Shown here piece after piece: positions 1-7,502 of a DNA stretch of 12,664 bases; positions within the stretch are counted from its first letter, which is position 1, and every line of letters starts with the position of its first letter. This stretch comes from JBFHDX01 sp041584475. Its GTDB lineage: Bacteria; Pseudomonadota; Alphaproteobacteria; UBA8366; JADFVY01. A model generated the notes under the pieces. The model had not been told where the DNA came from, ran no database searches, and saw nothing but the letters and a program-made list of their open reading frames with translations. The position numbers and the translations under genes were made by a program. The stretch covers positions 1-12,664 of the forward strand of contig JBFHDX010000109.1 of assembly GCA_041584475.1 (NCBI GenBank). The letters run 5' to 3'.

Positions 1-1535
<1,535 letters not shown>

Positions 1536-1562
1536 CCCGGGAGTCTCCTCGCTACCAGCCTC

Positions 1563-1617
1563 TAGTGTCCCGAATCCAAATTTCGCCTGATCGAATTTTG
1601 GATTCATAGGGACACTA
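1563..1617. repeat. Bulged hairpin 1 of a mirror-image pair (TAGTGT/ACACTA ends)
   Basis: Arm tagtgtccc (1563-1571) pairs with gggacacta (1609-1617). After a 3-base bulge on the 3' side (ata, 1606-1608) the stem continues as gaatccaaa...ttcg (1572-1585) against cgaa...ttggattc (1592-1605), with one T-T mismatch, and closes on a 6-base loop (1586-1591). The stem is thus 9 bp, 3-base bulge, 14 bp. It is lower in GC than the surroundings and lies just upstream of the mutase start. It resembles REP/BIME-like palindromic elements; it is not a canonical terminator, as no T-run follows. Confidence 0.8.
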
Positions 1618-1629
1618 ACTTTTTGACTC

Positions 1630-1693
1630 TAGTGTGATTCAGCTTCCGAAGTTCGGCACATGCAAGGTGTCGAACTTCGGAAGCATCACACTA
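1630..1693. repeat. Bulged hairpin 2 of a mirror-image pair (TAGTGT/ACACTA ends)
   Basis: Arm tagtgtgat (1630-1638) pairs with atcacacta (1685-1693). A 3-base bulge (tca, 1639-1641), here on the 5' side, is followed by gcttccgaagttcg (1642-1655) pairing perfectly with cgaacttcggaagc (1671-1684). The stem then continues for 4 more pairs (one G-U) to a 7-base loop (1660-1666). Its geometry (9 bp, 3-base bulge, 14 bp) is that of hairpin 1 with the bulge on the opposite side and a different inner sequence. A 12-base linker (1618-1629) separates the two. Confidence 0.8.
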
Positions 1694-1720
1694 GCGCACC
1701 GGCGGGCGTTCCGCGCTCTT

Positions 1721-1735
1721 TTGTGCACTGCACAA
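1721..1735. promoter_or_regulatory. 15-base perfect palindrome, possible repressor operator
   Basis: TTGTGCA-C-TGCACAA is a perfect 7-1-7 inverted repeat followed by the AT-rich ataaaata. It sits about 185 bases upstream of the methylmalonyl-CoA mutase start. Its TGC...GCA core resembles sites bound by PhaR-type regulators of polyhydroxyalkanoate genes (family knowledge), which would fit a propionyl-CoA gene. That link is inference, and the hairpin pair lies between the palindrome and the mutase start. Confidence 0.4.
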
Positions 1736-1840
1736 TAAAATAGCCGAGGCCGCGCGGATTGTCCATATGCGCGGTGGGGGGACCGAAAATCACATGGTGC
1801 GCGCAGCCGGCCGGCCCCGGTGAATCCCGCCCCAAGCCCT

Positions 1841-2046
1841 CCTCCAGCGAGGGCGAGGTTATCCCGGCGGGCTTCCCCGTGAGTTGCCCCTCTCCCTTCA
1901 GGGGGGTTGCGGGGCGAGCGATCGCGCGGCGCAGTGCGGACCACCACCTACCTTCCCTCCCCCCCCCATGGCGGGAGAGGGGATTCCATGGCCGAGCGGG
2001 ACGGAAAAGCCCCTCTCCCTTCAGGGGGAGGGATTGGGGAGGGGGT
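1841..2046. repeat. Cluster of short GC-rich purine/pyrimidine repeats
   Basis: An identical 20-base unit, core cccctctcccttcaggggg, occurs at 1886-1905 and 2009-2028 in the same orientation. The second copy extends into a hairpin: 2011-2019 pairs with 2024-2032 (9 bp including one G-U) across a TTCA loop, followed by ggattggggaggggg. A related block with a run of nine C (1959-1967) and gcgggagagggg lies between them at about 1951-1982, and a weaker relative is at 1841-1860. Blocks of this sort are common intergenic dispersed repeats in GC-rich proteobacteria. No credible gene is present: open frames through here have biased, low-complexity translations and no ribosome-binding site. Confidence 0.6.
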
Positions 2047-2070
2047 ATGAAGGGGCCTTGCGCCGCCACC

Positions 2071-2095
2071 GGGCGCGGATATGAAATCTGCGCCC
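2071..2095 (-). terminator. Terminator-like hairpin downstream of the DUF302 gene
   Basis: gggcgcggat (2071-2080) pairs with atctgcgccc (2086-2095) over all 10 positions (one G-U) around the loop atgaa. It lies 48 bases beyond the stop of the minus-strand DUF302 gene and can fold in that transcript. There is no T-run after it, so intrinsic termination is only a suggestion; it may instead be the edge of the neighbouring repeat cluster. Confidence 0.4.
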
Positions 2096-2143
2096 GCCTC
2101 CCGAGGCCAGCCCGGCGCTCGGCGTGCAGGCCGACGGCTCGGC

Positions 2144-2671
2144 CTAGCCCCCCGTCGCCTCCAGCGCGATGCGGGCGAAGATGGCGTCGAGCTCCTTCGC
2201 CATGACGTCGAGCTTATCGCTCTCGTACGGCGCGAAGACCGAGCTCGGCGTGCGGTAGGTGAGCGTCGCCGTGCCGTCGGCCTTCTCGGTCAGGTAGAAG
2301 CGCAGCGGCGCCTCGATGCCGGCGGCGACGCTGGACTCGAGCATGCGCACGGCGAAGTCGGGCCGGTACACGCCGATCACCATGTTGCCGGGGATGGCGA
2401 CGCCGATCGAGGCCGCGCCCTTGGTCGCGCTGGCACGCGTGACGATGCCCATCTTGTTCGACTTCACGGCCGCCTCGAGACGCTGCACGAGATCGTCGAA
2501 GGCGAACGAGGTCGGCATCACCTGGGTGCCGGGATAGGGCGTCGGGTTCTCGGCGCGGGCGCTGCCCGCTGCGACCAGGGCGGCGATCGCCGCGAGCATG
2601 GCGAGGGCGACCGGAATCGCGACGCGATACGGGGAGACCGAGCGGGCGGCACGGCGGCGGGGCAGGGACAT
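2144..2671 (-). CDS. Exported DUF302 domain protein
   Basis: 175 residues. The N-terminus has a basic region (PRRRAARS), a hydrophobic core (about 18-36) and an AGSARA cleavage site, predicting signal-peptidase I removal after residue 40 and a periplasmic mature protein of about 135 residues. The rest matches the DUF302 fold: FAFDDLVQRLEAAVKSNKMGIV near 57-78, IGVYRPDFAVRML near 99-111, and a central ...APLRFYLTEKADGTATLTYRTPSSVFAPY strand region. DUF302 proteins are small, often periplasmic and of unsettled biochemical function; no catalytic residues can be named. The start ATG (2669-2671) has a good AAGGAG (complement of 2681-2688) 9 bases upstream. It stands alone: 106 bases separate it from the HAD unit upstream and a gene-free stretch follows it. 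Function unknown. Confidence 0.88.
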   Translation of the reverse strand: MSLPRRRAARSVSPYRVAIPVALAMLAAIAALVAAGSARAENPTPYPGTQVMPTSFAFDDLVQRLEAAVKSNKMGIVTRASATKGAASIGVAIPGNMVIGVYRPDFAVRMLESSVAAGIEAPLRFYLTEKADGTATLTYRTPSSVFAPYESDKLDVMAKELDAIFARIALEATGG

Positions 2672-2777
2672 GGTGGATCACTCCTTCTGACTGCCTTCTC
2701 GGGTGGCAAACGCCTTCCGCAGGCAGCTTAGCCACGAAAGGCCGCTTCGCGCAGTCATAATCGCGTGAGAAAGCCGA

Positions 2778-3647
2778 CTACCAGCTGAACATCGGCATGA
2801 CGTAGTCGGGACGCTGCCCGGTCGCGGCGATGAGCGCGGCGAGCCGGTCCGGCGCCGGCGCCTCGCCCGGCGCGACGCCGAGCTCGGCGGCATGTATGCC
2901 GCCGGCGACGAAGGCGGACTCGATGCCGGCGTTGGCGGCGCCGGCGATGTCGTGATGCAGCGAGTCGCCGACGCCGAGGATGCGGCGCGCCGCCGGGTAG
3001 AGCTCGAAGCAGGTGCGGTAGACCGAGACGTCGGGCTTGCCGTGCCAGCGCACGCGGCCGCCGAGCTCCTCGTAGCGGCGGGCGACGGCGCCCGGGCAGA
3101 TCACCAGCCGGCCCTCGGGCGAGACGCTGACGAGGTCCGGGTTGGCGCAGATCATCGGCAGGTCGCGGGCGACGGCGGCGCGCAGGCCCGCTTCGTAGGA
3201 CACCAGGCTCTCGCGGTTGGTGCCGGCGTTGAGGATGAAGTCGGCGTCCTCGACGCGCTCGACGCACTCGAGGTCGACGCCCTGCGTCAGGCCGCGGTCG
3301 TCGCCCCAGCTGTACAGCAGGCAGCGCCGGCCGAGCGCACGGTAGAACGGATCGCTGCGGTCGCGCAGGTGCCGCCACGTCTCCTCGCCCGAGGTGACGA
3401 GGTGGTCGTAGAGCGCGCGGTCGATGCCGATCTCGTCCATGCGGGCGATGCCGACGTCCCGGCGGCGCGCCGAATTCGACAGCACGATCACCGGCTTGCC
3501 GAGGTCGCGCAGCGCCGCCAGCGCCGCCAGCGCGCCGGGATAGGGCGTCTCGCCGTCGTGCAGCACGCCCCACTGGTCGACGAGGAACAGCTCGTAGCCG
3601 CCGGCGATCGCGCCGAGGCCGGAAATGCGGGTCGGCGGCTCTACCAT
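2778..3647 (-). CDS. HAD-superfamily class IIA hydrolase (TIGR01459-like), second of a tandem pair
   Basis: 289 residues, a cytoplasmic haloacid-dehalogenase-type phosphatase candidate with a class IIA (NagD/chronophin-like) cap. HAD motif I is D24-Q-W-G-V-L-H-D-G, so the nucleophile Asp is present but the usual second Asp (general acid/base) is Trp. Motif II is VIVLSNS (Ser57), motif III the Lys of WHGKP (K204), and motif IV GVGDSLHHD (D228, D233). The cap lies between motifs II and III. The DxWG form is characteristic of the TIGR01459 family, whose substrate is not established. The ATG (3645-3647) lies inside the end of the preceding HAD gene: the two reading frames share ATGGTAG (3641-3647), and no separate Shine-Dalgarno is evident, so translation is probably coupled. 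It aligns along its whole length with its upstream neighbour, indicating tandem duplication. Confidence 0.93.
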   Translation of the reverse strand: MVEPPTRISGLGAIAGGYELFLVDQWGVLHDGETPYPGALAALAALRDLGKPVIVLSNSARRRDVGIARMDEIGIDRALYDHLVTSGEETWRHLRDRSDPFYRALGRRCLLYSWGDDRGLTQGVDLECVERVEDADFILNAGTNRESLVSYEAGLRAAVARDLPMICANPDLVSVSPEGRLVICPGAVARRYEELGGRVRWHGKPDVSVYRTCFELYPAARRILGVGDSLHHDIAGAANAGIESAFVAGGIHAAELGVAPGEAPAPDRLAALIAATGQRPDYVMPMFSW

Positions 3648-4513
3648 TCGAAGCGGCCGCAGGCCCAGGTCGGCACGGCGCCGGCTTCCGCCGCGTAGCG
3701 TTCGATGCGGGCGGTGTCGGGGCGCCCGCCGGCGTCGCACAGATCGTCGCGATGGATGCCGGCGGCGACGAGCAGCGAGTCGAGGCCGGCGCCGACGGCG
3801 CCGCGGATGTCGGTGCGGAACGAGTCTCCGACGACGACGATGCGCTCGCGCGCGACCGGGCCGAGCAGCGCGACCGCCGACTCGTAGAGCGAACGGTGCG
3901 GCTTGCCGTGCCAGCGCACGTCGCCGCCGAGCGCCTCGTAGCGCTGCGCCAACGCGCCGGCGCAGAGCTCCTCGCGGCCGAGCCGGTGGACGACGAGGTC
4001 CGGGTTGGCGCAGACCATCTTCACGCCGCGCGCCGCCGCCGCCGCCAGCAGCGCCTCGTAGTCGGCGAGCGTGTCGTGCCCGCCGTACGGCCCGATCGCG
4101 AGGATGAAGTGGGCGTCGCCGATCTCCGGCACCGCCTCGACGTCGAGCCCGGCCAGCATGTCGCGGTCGCCGTCGGTGCCGATATAGAAGCAGCGCCGGC
4201 CGATGCCGACGTACCACGGGTCGGGTCGCTCGCCGGCGAGGCTGCGCCACGCCTCCTCGCCGGACGACATGATCCCGTCATAGGCGTCGGCCGGGATGCC
4301 GGCGTCGGCCATGCGGCGCGCCACCGCGGTCGCGCGGCGGGGGCCGTTCGACAGCACGACGAGGCGCGCGCCGCCCTCGCGCAACCGCCGCATCGCGGCG
4401 AGCGCGTGCGGGAACACGGTGCCGCCGTCGTAGAGCACGCCCCAGAGGTCGAGGAGGAAGCCATCGTAACGCCCGGCGATGGCCGACAGGCCCGGGATGA
4501 CCGTGACCGTCAT
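3641..4513 (-). CDS. HAD-superfamily class IIA hydrolase (TIGR01459-like), first of a tandem pair
   Basis: 290 residues. HAD motifs in order: D22-L-W-G-V-L-Y-D-G (nucleophile Asp present, second Asp replaced by Trp), LVVLSNG (Ser55), WHGKP (K204), and VVGDSFRTD (D230, D235). Shared blocks with the downstream copy include SSGEEAWR/TSGEETWR, CANPDLV, RYEALGG/RYEELGG, VRWHGKP and a C-terminal aromatic end (FEW versus FSW). ATG at 4511-4513 is the most upstream start in the frame. It lacks a good Shine-Dalgarno and begins 25 bases after the stop of the TipF-like gene, suggesting co-transcription and perhaps coupling. Loss of the second motif I Asp usually weakens phosphohydrolase chemistry, so the activity may differ from a standard phosphatase. 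The substrate cannot be told from sequence. Confidence 0.93.
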   Translation of the reverse strand: MTVTVIPGLSAIAGRYDGFLLDLWGVLYDGGTVFPHALAAMRRLREGGARLVVLSNGPRRATAVARRMADAGIPADAYDGIMSSGEEAWRSLAGERPDPWYVGIGRRCFYIGTDGDRDMLAGLDVEAVPEIGDAHFILAIGPYGGHDTLADYEALLAAAAARGVKMVCANPDLVVHRLGREELCAGALAQRYEALGGDVRWHGKPHRSLYESAVALLGPVARERIVVVGDSFRTDIRGAVGAGLDSLLVAAGIHRDDLCDAGGRPDTARIERYAAEAGAVPTWACGRFEW

Positions 4514-4538
4514 CGGCGCCGCGGCCGGCGGACGGCGG

Positions 4539-6041
4539 TCACGAGCGAACCAGGCTGGGCTGGCCGAACAGCGGCCCCTGGCCGAGGCCGATGTCGAAGC
4601 CGATCAGCTCGACGAGGCTGAGATCGGTCTCGACGTTCTCGACGACGACGTCGATGCCGATGCCCTTGAGCGAGGCCGCGAGCCCGCGCACCGTCTCGGG
4701 ATCGTCGGCCTGGTTGGCCTGCACGCGGATGAATTTGGAGCCGACCTTGATGAAGCGGAAGCCGAAGCCGACGAGCGATTCGAAGTCGATCTCGAGGTCG
4801 GTGATCTCGTCGATCGAGAAGCGGCAGCCGGTCTCCTGCAGACGCACGAGGTCCTCGACCGCCTGTTCGCCGTGCTCCATCAGCGCCGCCTGCGGGAACT
4901 CGAGCACGAGCTTGCCGGCGAGTCCCGGATTGGCCTCGAGATGCTGGATCAGCGTCGAGAAGAAGCCGCGGTCGGCGAGCGTCATGCCGGAAACATTGTA
5001 GAAGCAGGCCGATTCGTCGCCGCCCGGCGCGTCGAGCTCGACGATGCGGTCGAGGCAGCGCGCCAGCAGCGCGTTCTCGATCGCCATCATCACCGGCTCG
5101 CGCCCCGACAGGTCGAGGTTCTGGTCGATGGTCAGCGCACTGCCATCGGCGGCGCGGACACCGCCATAGCATTCGACGTGGACGGGCGTGCGCTCGGGCA
5201 GGGTGACGATCGGCTCGGCGTAGAGGTCGACCGCGTCCGCCTGCAGCGACTCGGCGATCGCGCGCAGGCTGTTGTCGACGAGGCTGTCCGAGTCGGCAGC
5301 GCCGATCTGCTGCTCGAGCGTGGCGAGCGCAGCGGCGGTCAGCCCCTCGGCCGCGGCGGCCGGCGGCGGCGCTGCCTCGGGCTGCGGTGCTGCCGGCTCG
5401 GGCGCTGCGCGGGGCGGGGGCGGCGGCGCCGGCTGCGGCTCGGGCGCTGCCGCGGGCTGCGGCGGGGGCGGGTTGTCGGCCACGGCGGGGGCGGCCGGCG
5501 CCGGCTGCGCGGCGGCGGCGATCATCGACTGCACCTGCTGGATCTGCTGCTGCAGCGTCGCCTGCTGCTGCTGTAGCGCCTGCAGCTCGGCGCGGAGCTG
5601 CTCGCCGGTCTGCTTCGCGTACTCGACGTCGCCGGAGACCGACTGCTGGAACTGCTGCAGCTGCGGGATGAACTCGCGCGTCGCGCCGTAGTCGTCCTGC
5701 AGCGCCTTGAGCTGCTCGGTCGCCGTCTGCGCCGCCGCCTGCACCTGCTGCGCGGTCGCATTGGCGCCCTGGGCGTCCGCCTTGGCCTTGCCGACGTCCT
5801 TCTCCATGCCGCTGATCTTGGTCTCGACCTTGTCGCGCAGGCCGACAAGGGCGCGCGCCGTTCGCTGGTGCGTCTCGCTGCGCAGCAGGAACTCGTGCGA
5901 CAGCCCGCCGAGCATGATGATCACGAGGCCGATCAACAGGCCGATCATGAACTCGCCGGAAATGGCGGACAGGACGACGATCGCAAGCAGCCCGACAGCC
6001 ACATAGCCGCCGGCCATGATGAGGTTCAGTCGCTTGTTCAT
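4539..6041 (-). CDS. TipF-like membrane protein with degenerate EAL domain
   Basis: 500 residues from the ATG at 6039-6041. Two transmembrane segments lie at about 7-27 and 31-46, a long Gln/Ala-rich coiled coil at about 55-175, a Pro/Ala linker at 178-232 and an EAL domain at 270-498. This order matches TipF of Caulobacter, a c-di-GMP-responsive flagellar assembly factor (established family knowledge). The EAL motif is E290-C-Y instead of E-A-L. NVS (349-351), LEF with Glu380, K432 and Q488 persist, but the DDFG loop reads DEIT (410-413) and the usual KID is KVG. Phosphodiesterase activity is therefore unlikely, and a sensing or scaffold role is inferred. I prefer this start to one 26 codons upstream because it puts the hydrophobic segment directly at the N-terminus; the extra residues are an Arg-rich run. 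It heads the unit with the two HAD genes. No flagellar gene is in the window, so the TipF assignment rests on architecture. Confidence 0.85.
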   Translation of the reverse strand: MNKRLNLIMAGGYVAVGLLAIVVLSAISGEFMIGLLIGLVIIMLGGLSHEFLLRSETHQRTARALVGLRDKVETKISGMEKDVGKAKADAQGANATAQQVQAAAQTATEQLKALQDDYGATREFIPQLQQFQQSVSGDVEYAKQTGEQLRAELQALQQQQATLQQQIQQVQSMIAAAAQPAPAAPAVADNPPPPQPAAAPEPQPAPPPPPRAAPEPAAPQPEAAPPPAAAAEGLTAAALATLEQQIGAADSDSLVDNSLRAIAESLQADAVDLYAEPIVTLPERTPVHVECYGGVRAADGSALTIDQNLDLSGREPVMMAIENALLARCLDRIVELDAPGGDESACFYNVSGMTLADRGFFSTLIQHLEANPGLAGKLVLEFPQAALMEHGEQAVEDLVRLQETGCRFSIDEITDLEIDFESLVGFGFRFIKVGSKFIRVQANQADDPETVRGLAASLKGIGIDVVVENVETDLSLVELIGFDIGLGQGPLFGQPSLVRS

Positions 6042-6055
6042 CACGTCGTCCGAGC

Positions 6056-6140
6056 GAATCCCCGTCGGTCGCGCCTCGATTCGCCGCGCAAGGGTACGCG
6101 CGCGGGACTCCCAAGGCAAGAAGGCTCCAGCCCCCGAATC
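6056..6140. promoter_or_regulatory. Cluster of four GANTC (CcrM-type) sites upstream of the TipF-like gene
   Basis: GANTC occurs at 6056-6060 (GAATC), 6078-6082 (GATTC), 6106-6110 (GACTC) and 6136-6140 (GAATC), spaced 22, 28 and 30 bases, all between the TipF-like start and the pyrD stop. GANTC is the target of the cell-cycle methyltransferase CcrM in alphaproteobacteria (established), where such sites in promoters can tie transcription to replication. Regulation here is inference. An AT-rich patch (6141-6164) beyond them is the likely promoter area, but no clear -35/-10 pair could be assigned. Confidence 0.4.
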
Positions 6141-6166
6141 TTTAAAGCTTCAAGGTTAATCTATGG

Positions 6167-7219
6167 CTAACGGTGCCCGGCGCCGACCGCCGCCGACAGC
6201 GACGAAAAGCCGTCGGCGCGCAGGTGTCCGGCGAGCTCCGCCTTCATTGCGGCGAGCAGGCCGGGGCCCTCGTACACGAGTGCGGTATAGAGCTGCACCA
6301 GCGACGCGCCGGCGCGGATCTTGGCGTAAGCGTCGGCGCCGCTCGATATGCCGCCGACGCCGATCAGCGGGACGCCGCCGCCGGTGAGGCCGTACATGCG
6401 CGACAGCAGCTCGGTCGACGGGCGGAACAGCGGCCGGCCGCTCAGACCCCCGGCCTCGGCGCGGCGGTGGCCGCGCAGCCCCGGCGGCCGGGCGATCGTC
6501 GTGTTGCCGATGATGAGCCCGGCGACGCAATCCGAGCGGGCGACCTCGGCGATGTCCGCGCAGTCCTGATCGGTGAGGTCGGGCGCGATCTTGACGAGCA
6601 GCGGCGGCGTCCCGTCCGGGCAGGCGCCGGCAAGCGCAGCCGCCACGGCGTCGACAAGGGCCGCAAGCTCGCGGCGTCCCTGCAGCGCCCGCAGGCCAGG
6701 GGTGTTGGGCGACGAGACGTTGATCACGAGATAATCGGCAAGCGGGCCGAGGCGGCGCGCGCAGGCGGCATAATCGGCGGCTGCGTCCGCGCTGTCTCGG
6801 TTCTTGCCGATATTGACCCCGACGATGCCGGCACGCCGGCCCGCGAGGCGCCGGGCGACCGCGTCCACGCCGTCATTGTTGAAGCCCATGCGGTTGATCA
6901 CGGCGCCGTCCTCGGGCAGGCGGAACAGCCGCGGCTTCGGATTGCCGGCCTGCGGCCGCGGCGTCACCGTGCCGACCTCGACGAAGCCGAAGCCCATGCG
7001 CAGGCAGCCGCGCCAGGCTTCCGCGCTCTTGTCGAAGCCGGCGGCAAGCCCGAAGGGGTTCGCGAAGTCAATGCCGAAGGCGTTGCTCGCGAGCACGGGA
7101 TCGTCGGGCTCGTGCTGCATCGGGCCGAGGCCCGCTGCCAGTGCGCGCACGGTGAGGCGGTGTGCGGTCTCCGGCTCGAGATGGCGGATCAGCCTGAGGG
7201 CAAGACCATGAGGCGGCAT
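6167..7219 (-). CDS. pyrD: Dihydroorotate dehydrogenase (quinone), class 2
   Basis: 350 residues. The FMN flavoprotein oxidises dihydroorotate to orotate in de novo pyrimidine synthesis and passes electrons to the quinone pool at the inner face of the membrane. Class 2 features: an N-terminal amphipathic extension (about 1-35), ANPFGLAAGFDKSAEA (53-68), FVEVGTVTPRPQAGNPKPR (79-97), INRMGFNNDG (108-117), and VNVSSPNTPGLR with the catalytic Ser at 170 (class 1 enzymes use Cys). The FMN phosphate-binding LIGVGGISSG (285-294) is followed by VQLYTALVYEGP. The frame can be extended 56 residues upstream, but MPPHGLALRLIRHLEPETAH at 7219 is where family homology begins and gives the normal length. 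No strong Shine-Dalgarno is seen. It is divergent from the sigma-54 small-protein gene, and 125 bases separate its stop from the TipF-like gene downstream. Confidence 0.96.
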   Translation of the reverse strand: MPPHGLALRLIRHLEPETAHRLTVRALAAGLGPMQHEPDDPVLASNAFGIDFANPFGLAAGFDKSAEAWRGCLRMGFGFVEVGTVTPRPQAGNPKPRLFRLPEDGAVINRMGFNNDGVDAVARRLAGRRAGIVGVNIGKNRDSADAAADYAACARRLGPLADYLVINVSSPNTPGLRALQGRRELAALVDAVAAALAGACPDGTPPLLVKIAPDLTDQDCADIAEVARSDCVAGLIIGNTTIARPPGLRGHRRAEAGGLSGRPLFRPSTELLSRMYGLTGGGVPLIGVGGISSGADAYAKIRAGASLVQLYTALVYEGPGLLAAMKAELAGHLRADGFSSLSAAVGAGHR

Positions 7220-7323
7220 GTCGGCTCGGCGGACGGTCCGGTGTCGCCGGACCCTAGCCCACGGCTGCGCGCCGGACAAGGATCGCGGGCGGCGGCGACG
7301 TATATCCCCTCGATACCATGGTT

Positions 7324-7342
7324 TCGCAAGTTGCGACGTCGC
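7324..7342. promoter_or_regulatory. Overlapping palindromes, candidate enhancer-binding-protein site
   Basis: TCGCAA-G-TTGCGA (7324-7336) is a perfect 13-base inverted repeat and overlaps a second perfect palindrome, GCGACGTCGC (7333-7342). The half-site TCGCAA recurs at 7396-7401, nearer the promoter. They lie roughly 90-110 bases upstream of the -24 element of the sigma-54 promoter, where upstream activator sites usually sit. The activator cannot be named. The dyad also sits about 105 bases upstream of pyrD on the other strand and could instead serve that gene. Confidence 0.4.
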
Positions 7343-7377
7343 GGGCTTTTTCGCCCGTACTTCGAATTTCCTTTTGT

Positions 7378-7390
7378 AATCATTCAATTA
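7378..7390 (+). promoter_or_regulatory. IHF-like site between dyads and sigma-54 promoter
   Basis: AATCATTCAATTA matches the IHF consensus WATCARNNNNTTR at all defined positions but one. It lies in a short AT-rich tract unlike the GC-rich surroundings, about 40 bases upstream of the -24 element. IHF commonly bends DNA at this place in sigma-54 promoters. Confidence 0.4.
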
Positions 7391-7430
7391 GAAGTTCGCA
7401 ACGGCGCAAGTTTCGGACCTTCGGCGCATC

Positions 7431-7446
7431 TGGCACGGGGTTTGCA
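7431..7446 (+). promoter_or_regulatory. Sigma-54 (RpoN) -24/-12 promoter
   Basis: TGGCACGGGGTTTGCA matches the RpoN consensus TGGCACG-N4-TTGCW at every defined base, with the invariant GG (7432-7433) and GC (7444-7445) 10 bases apart. Transcription should start near 7456-7458, giving a leader of about 45 bases before the 7503 ATG. Sigma-54 promoters are silent without an ATP-hydrolysing enhancer-binding protein; none is encoded in the window. Confidence 0.85.
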
Positions 7447-7502
7447 CAGCCGGAGTCGATCCGCTTTGGAATCCGCCGGACGGATCACGGAGATAGAGAG
7501 CC

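Noticed and set aside
1686..1766. Minus-strand 26-codon frame from ATG 1766, reading MDNPRGLGYFIVQCTKERG...
   Set aside because: It looks slightly protein-like and could be a gene remnant, but it has no Shine-Dalgarno, runs across the 15-base palindrome, ends in hairpin 2 and matches no family I can name.
4539..6041. Active c-di-GMP phosphodiesterase
   Set aside because: The EAL, DDFG and KID motifs are altered at metal-binding positions, so catalysis is unlikely.
4510..6114. Alternative minus-strand frame of 534 codons over the TipF-like gene
   Set aside because: The translation is an Arg/Ala-rich shadow. The neighbouring frame gives transmembrane helices, a coiled coil and an EAL domain.
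6142..6159. TTAA ... TTAA pair upstream of the TipF-like gene as a CtrA site
   Set aside because: The spacing is 10 bases; the CtrA consensus needs TTAA-N7-TTAA, so it does not fit.
7342..7357. cgggc-tttttc-gcccg hairpin as a terminator
   Set aside because: Only 5 bp, with the T-run in the loop and none after the stem. No gene ends there on either strand.
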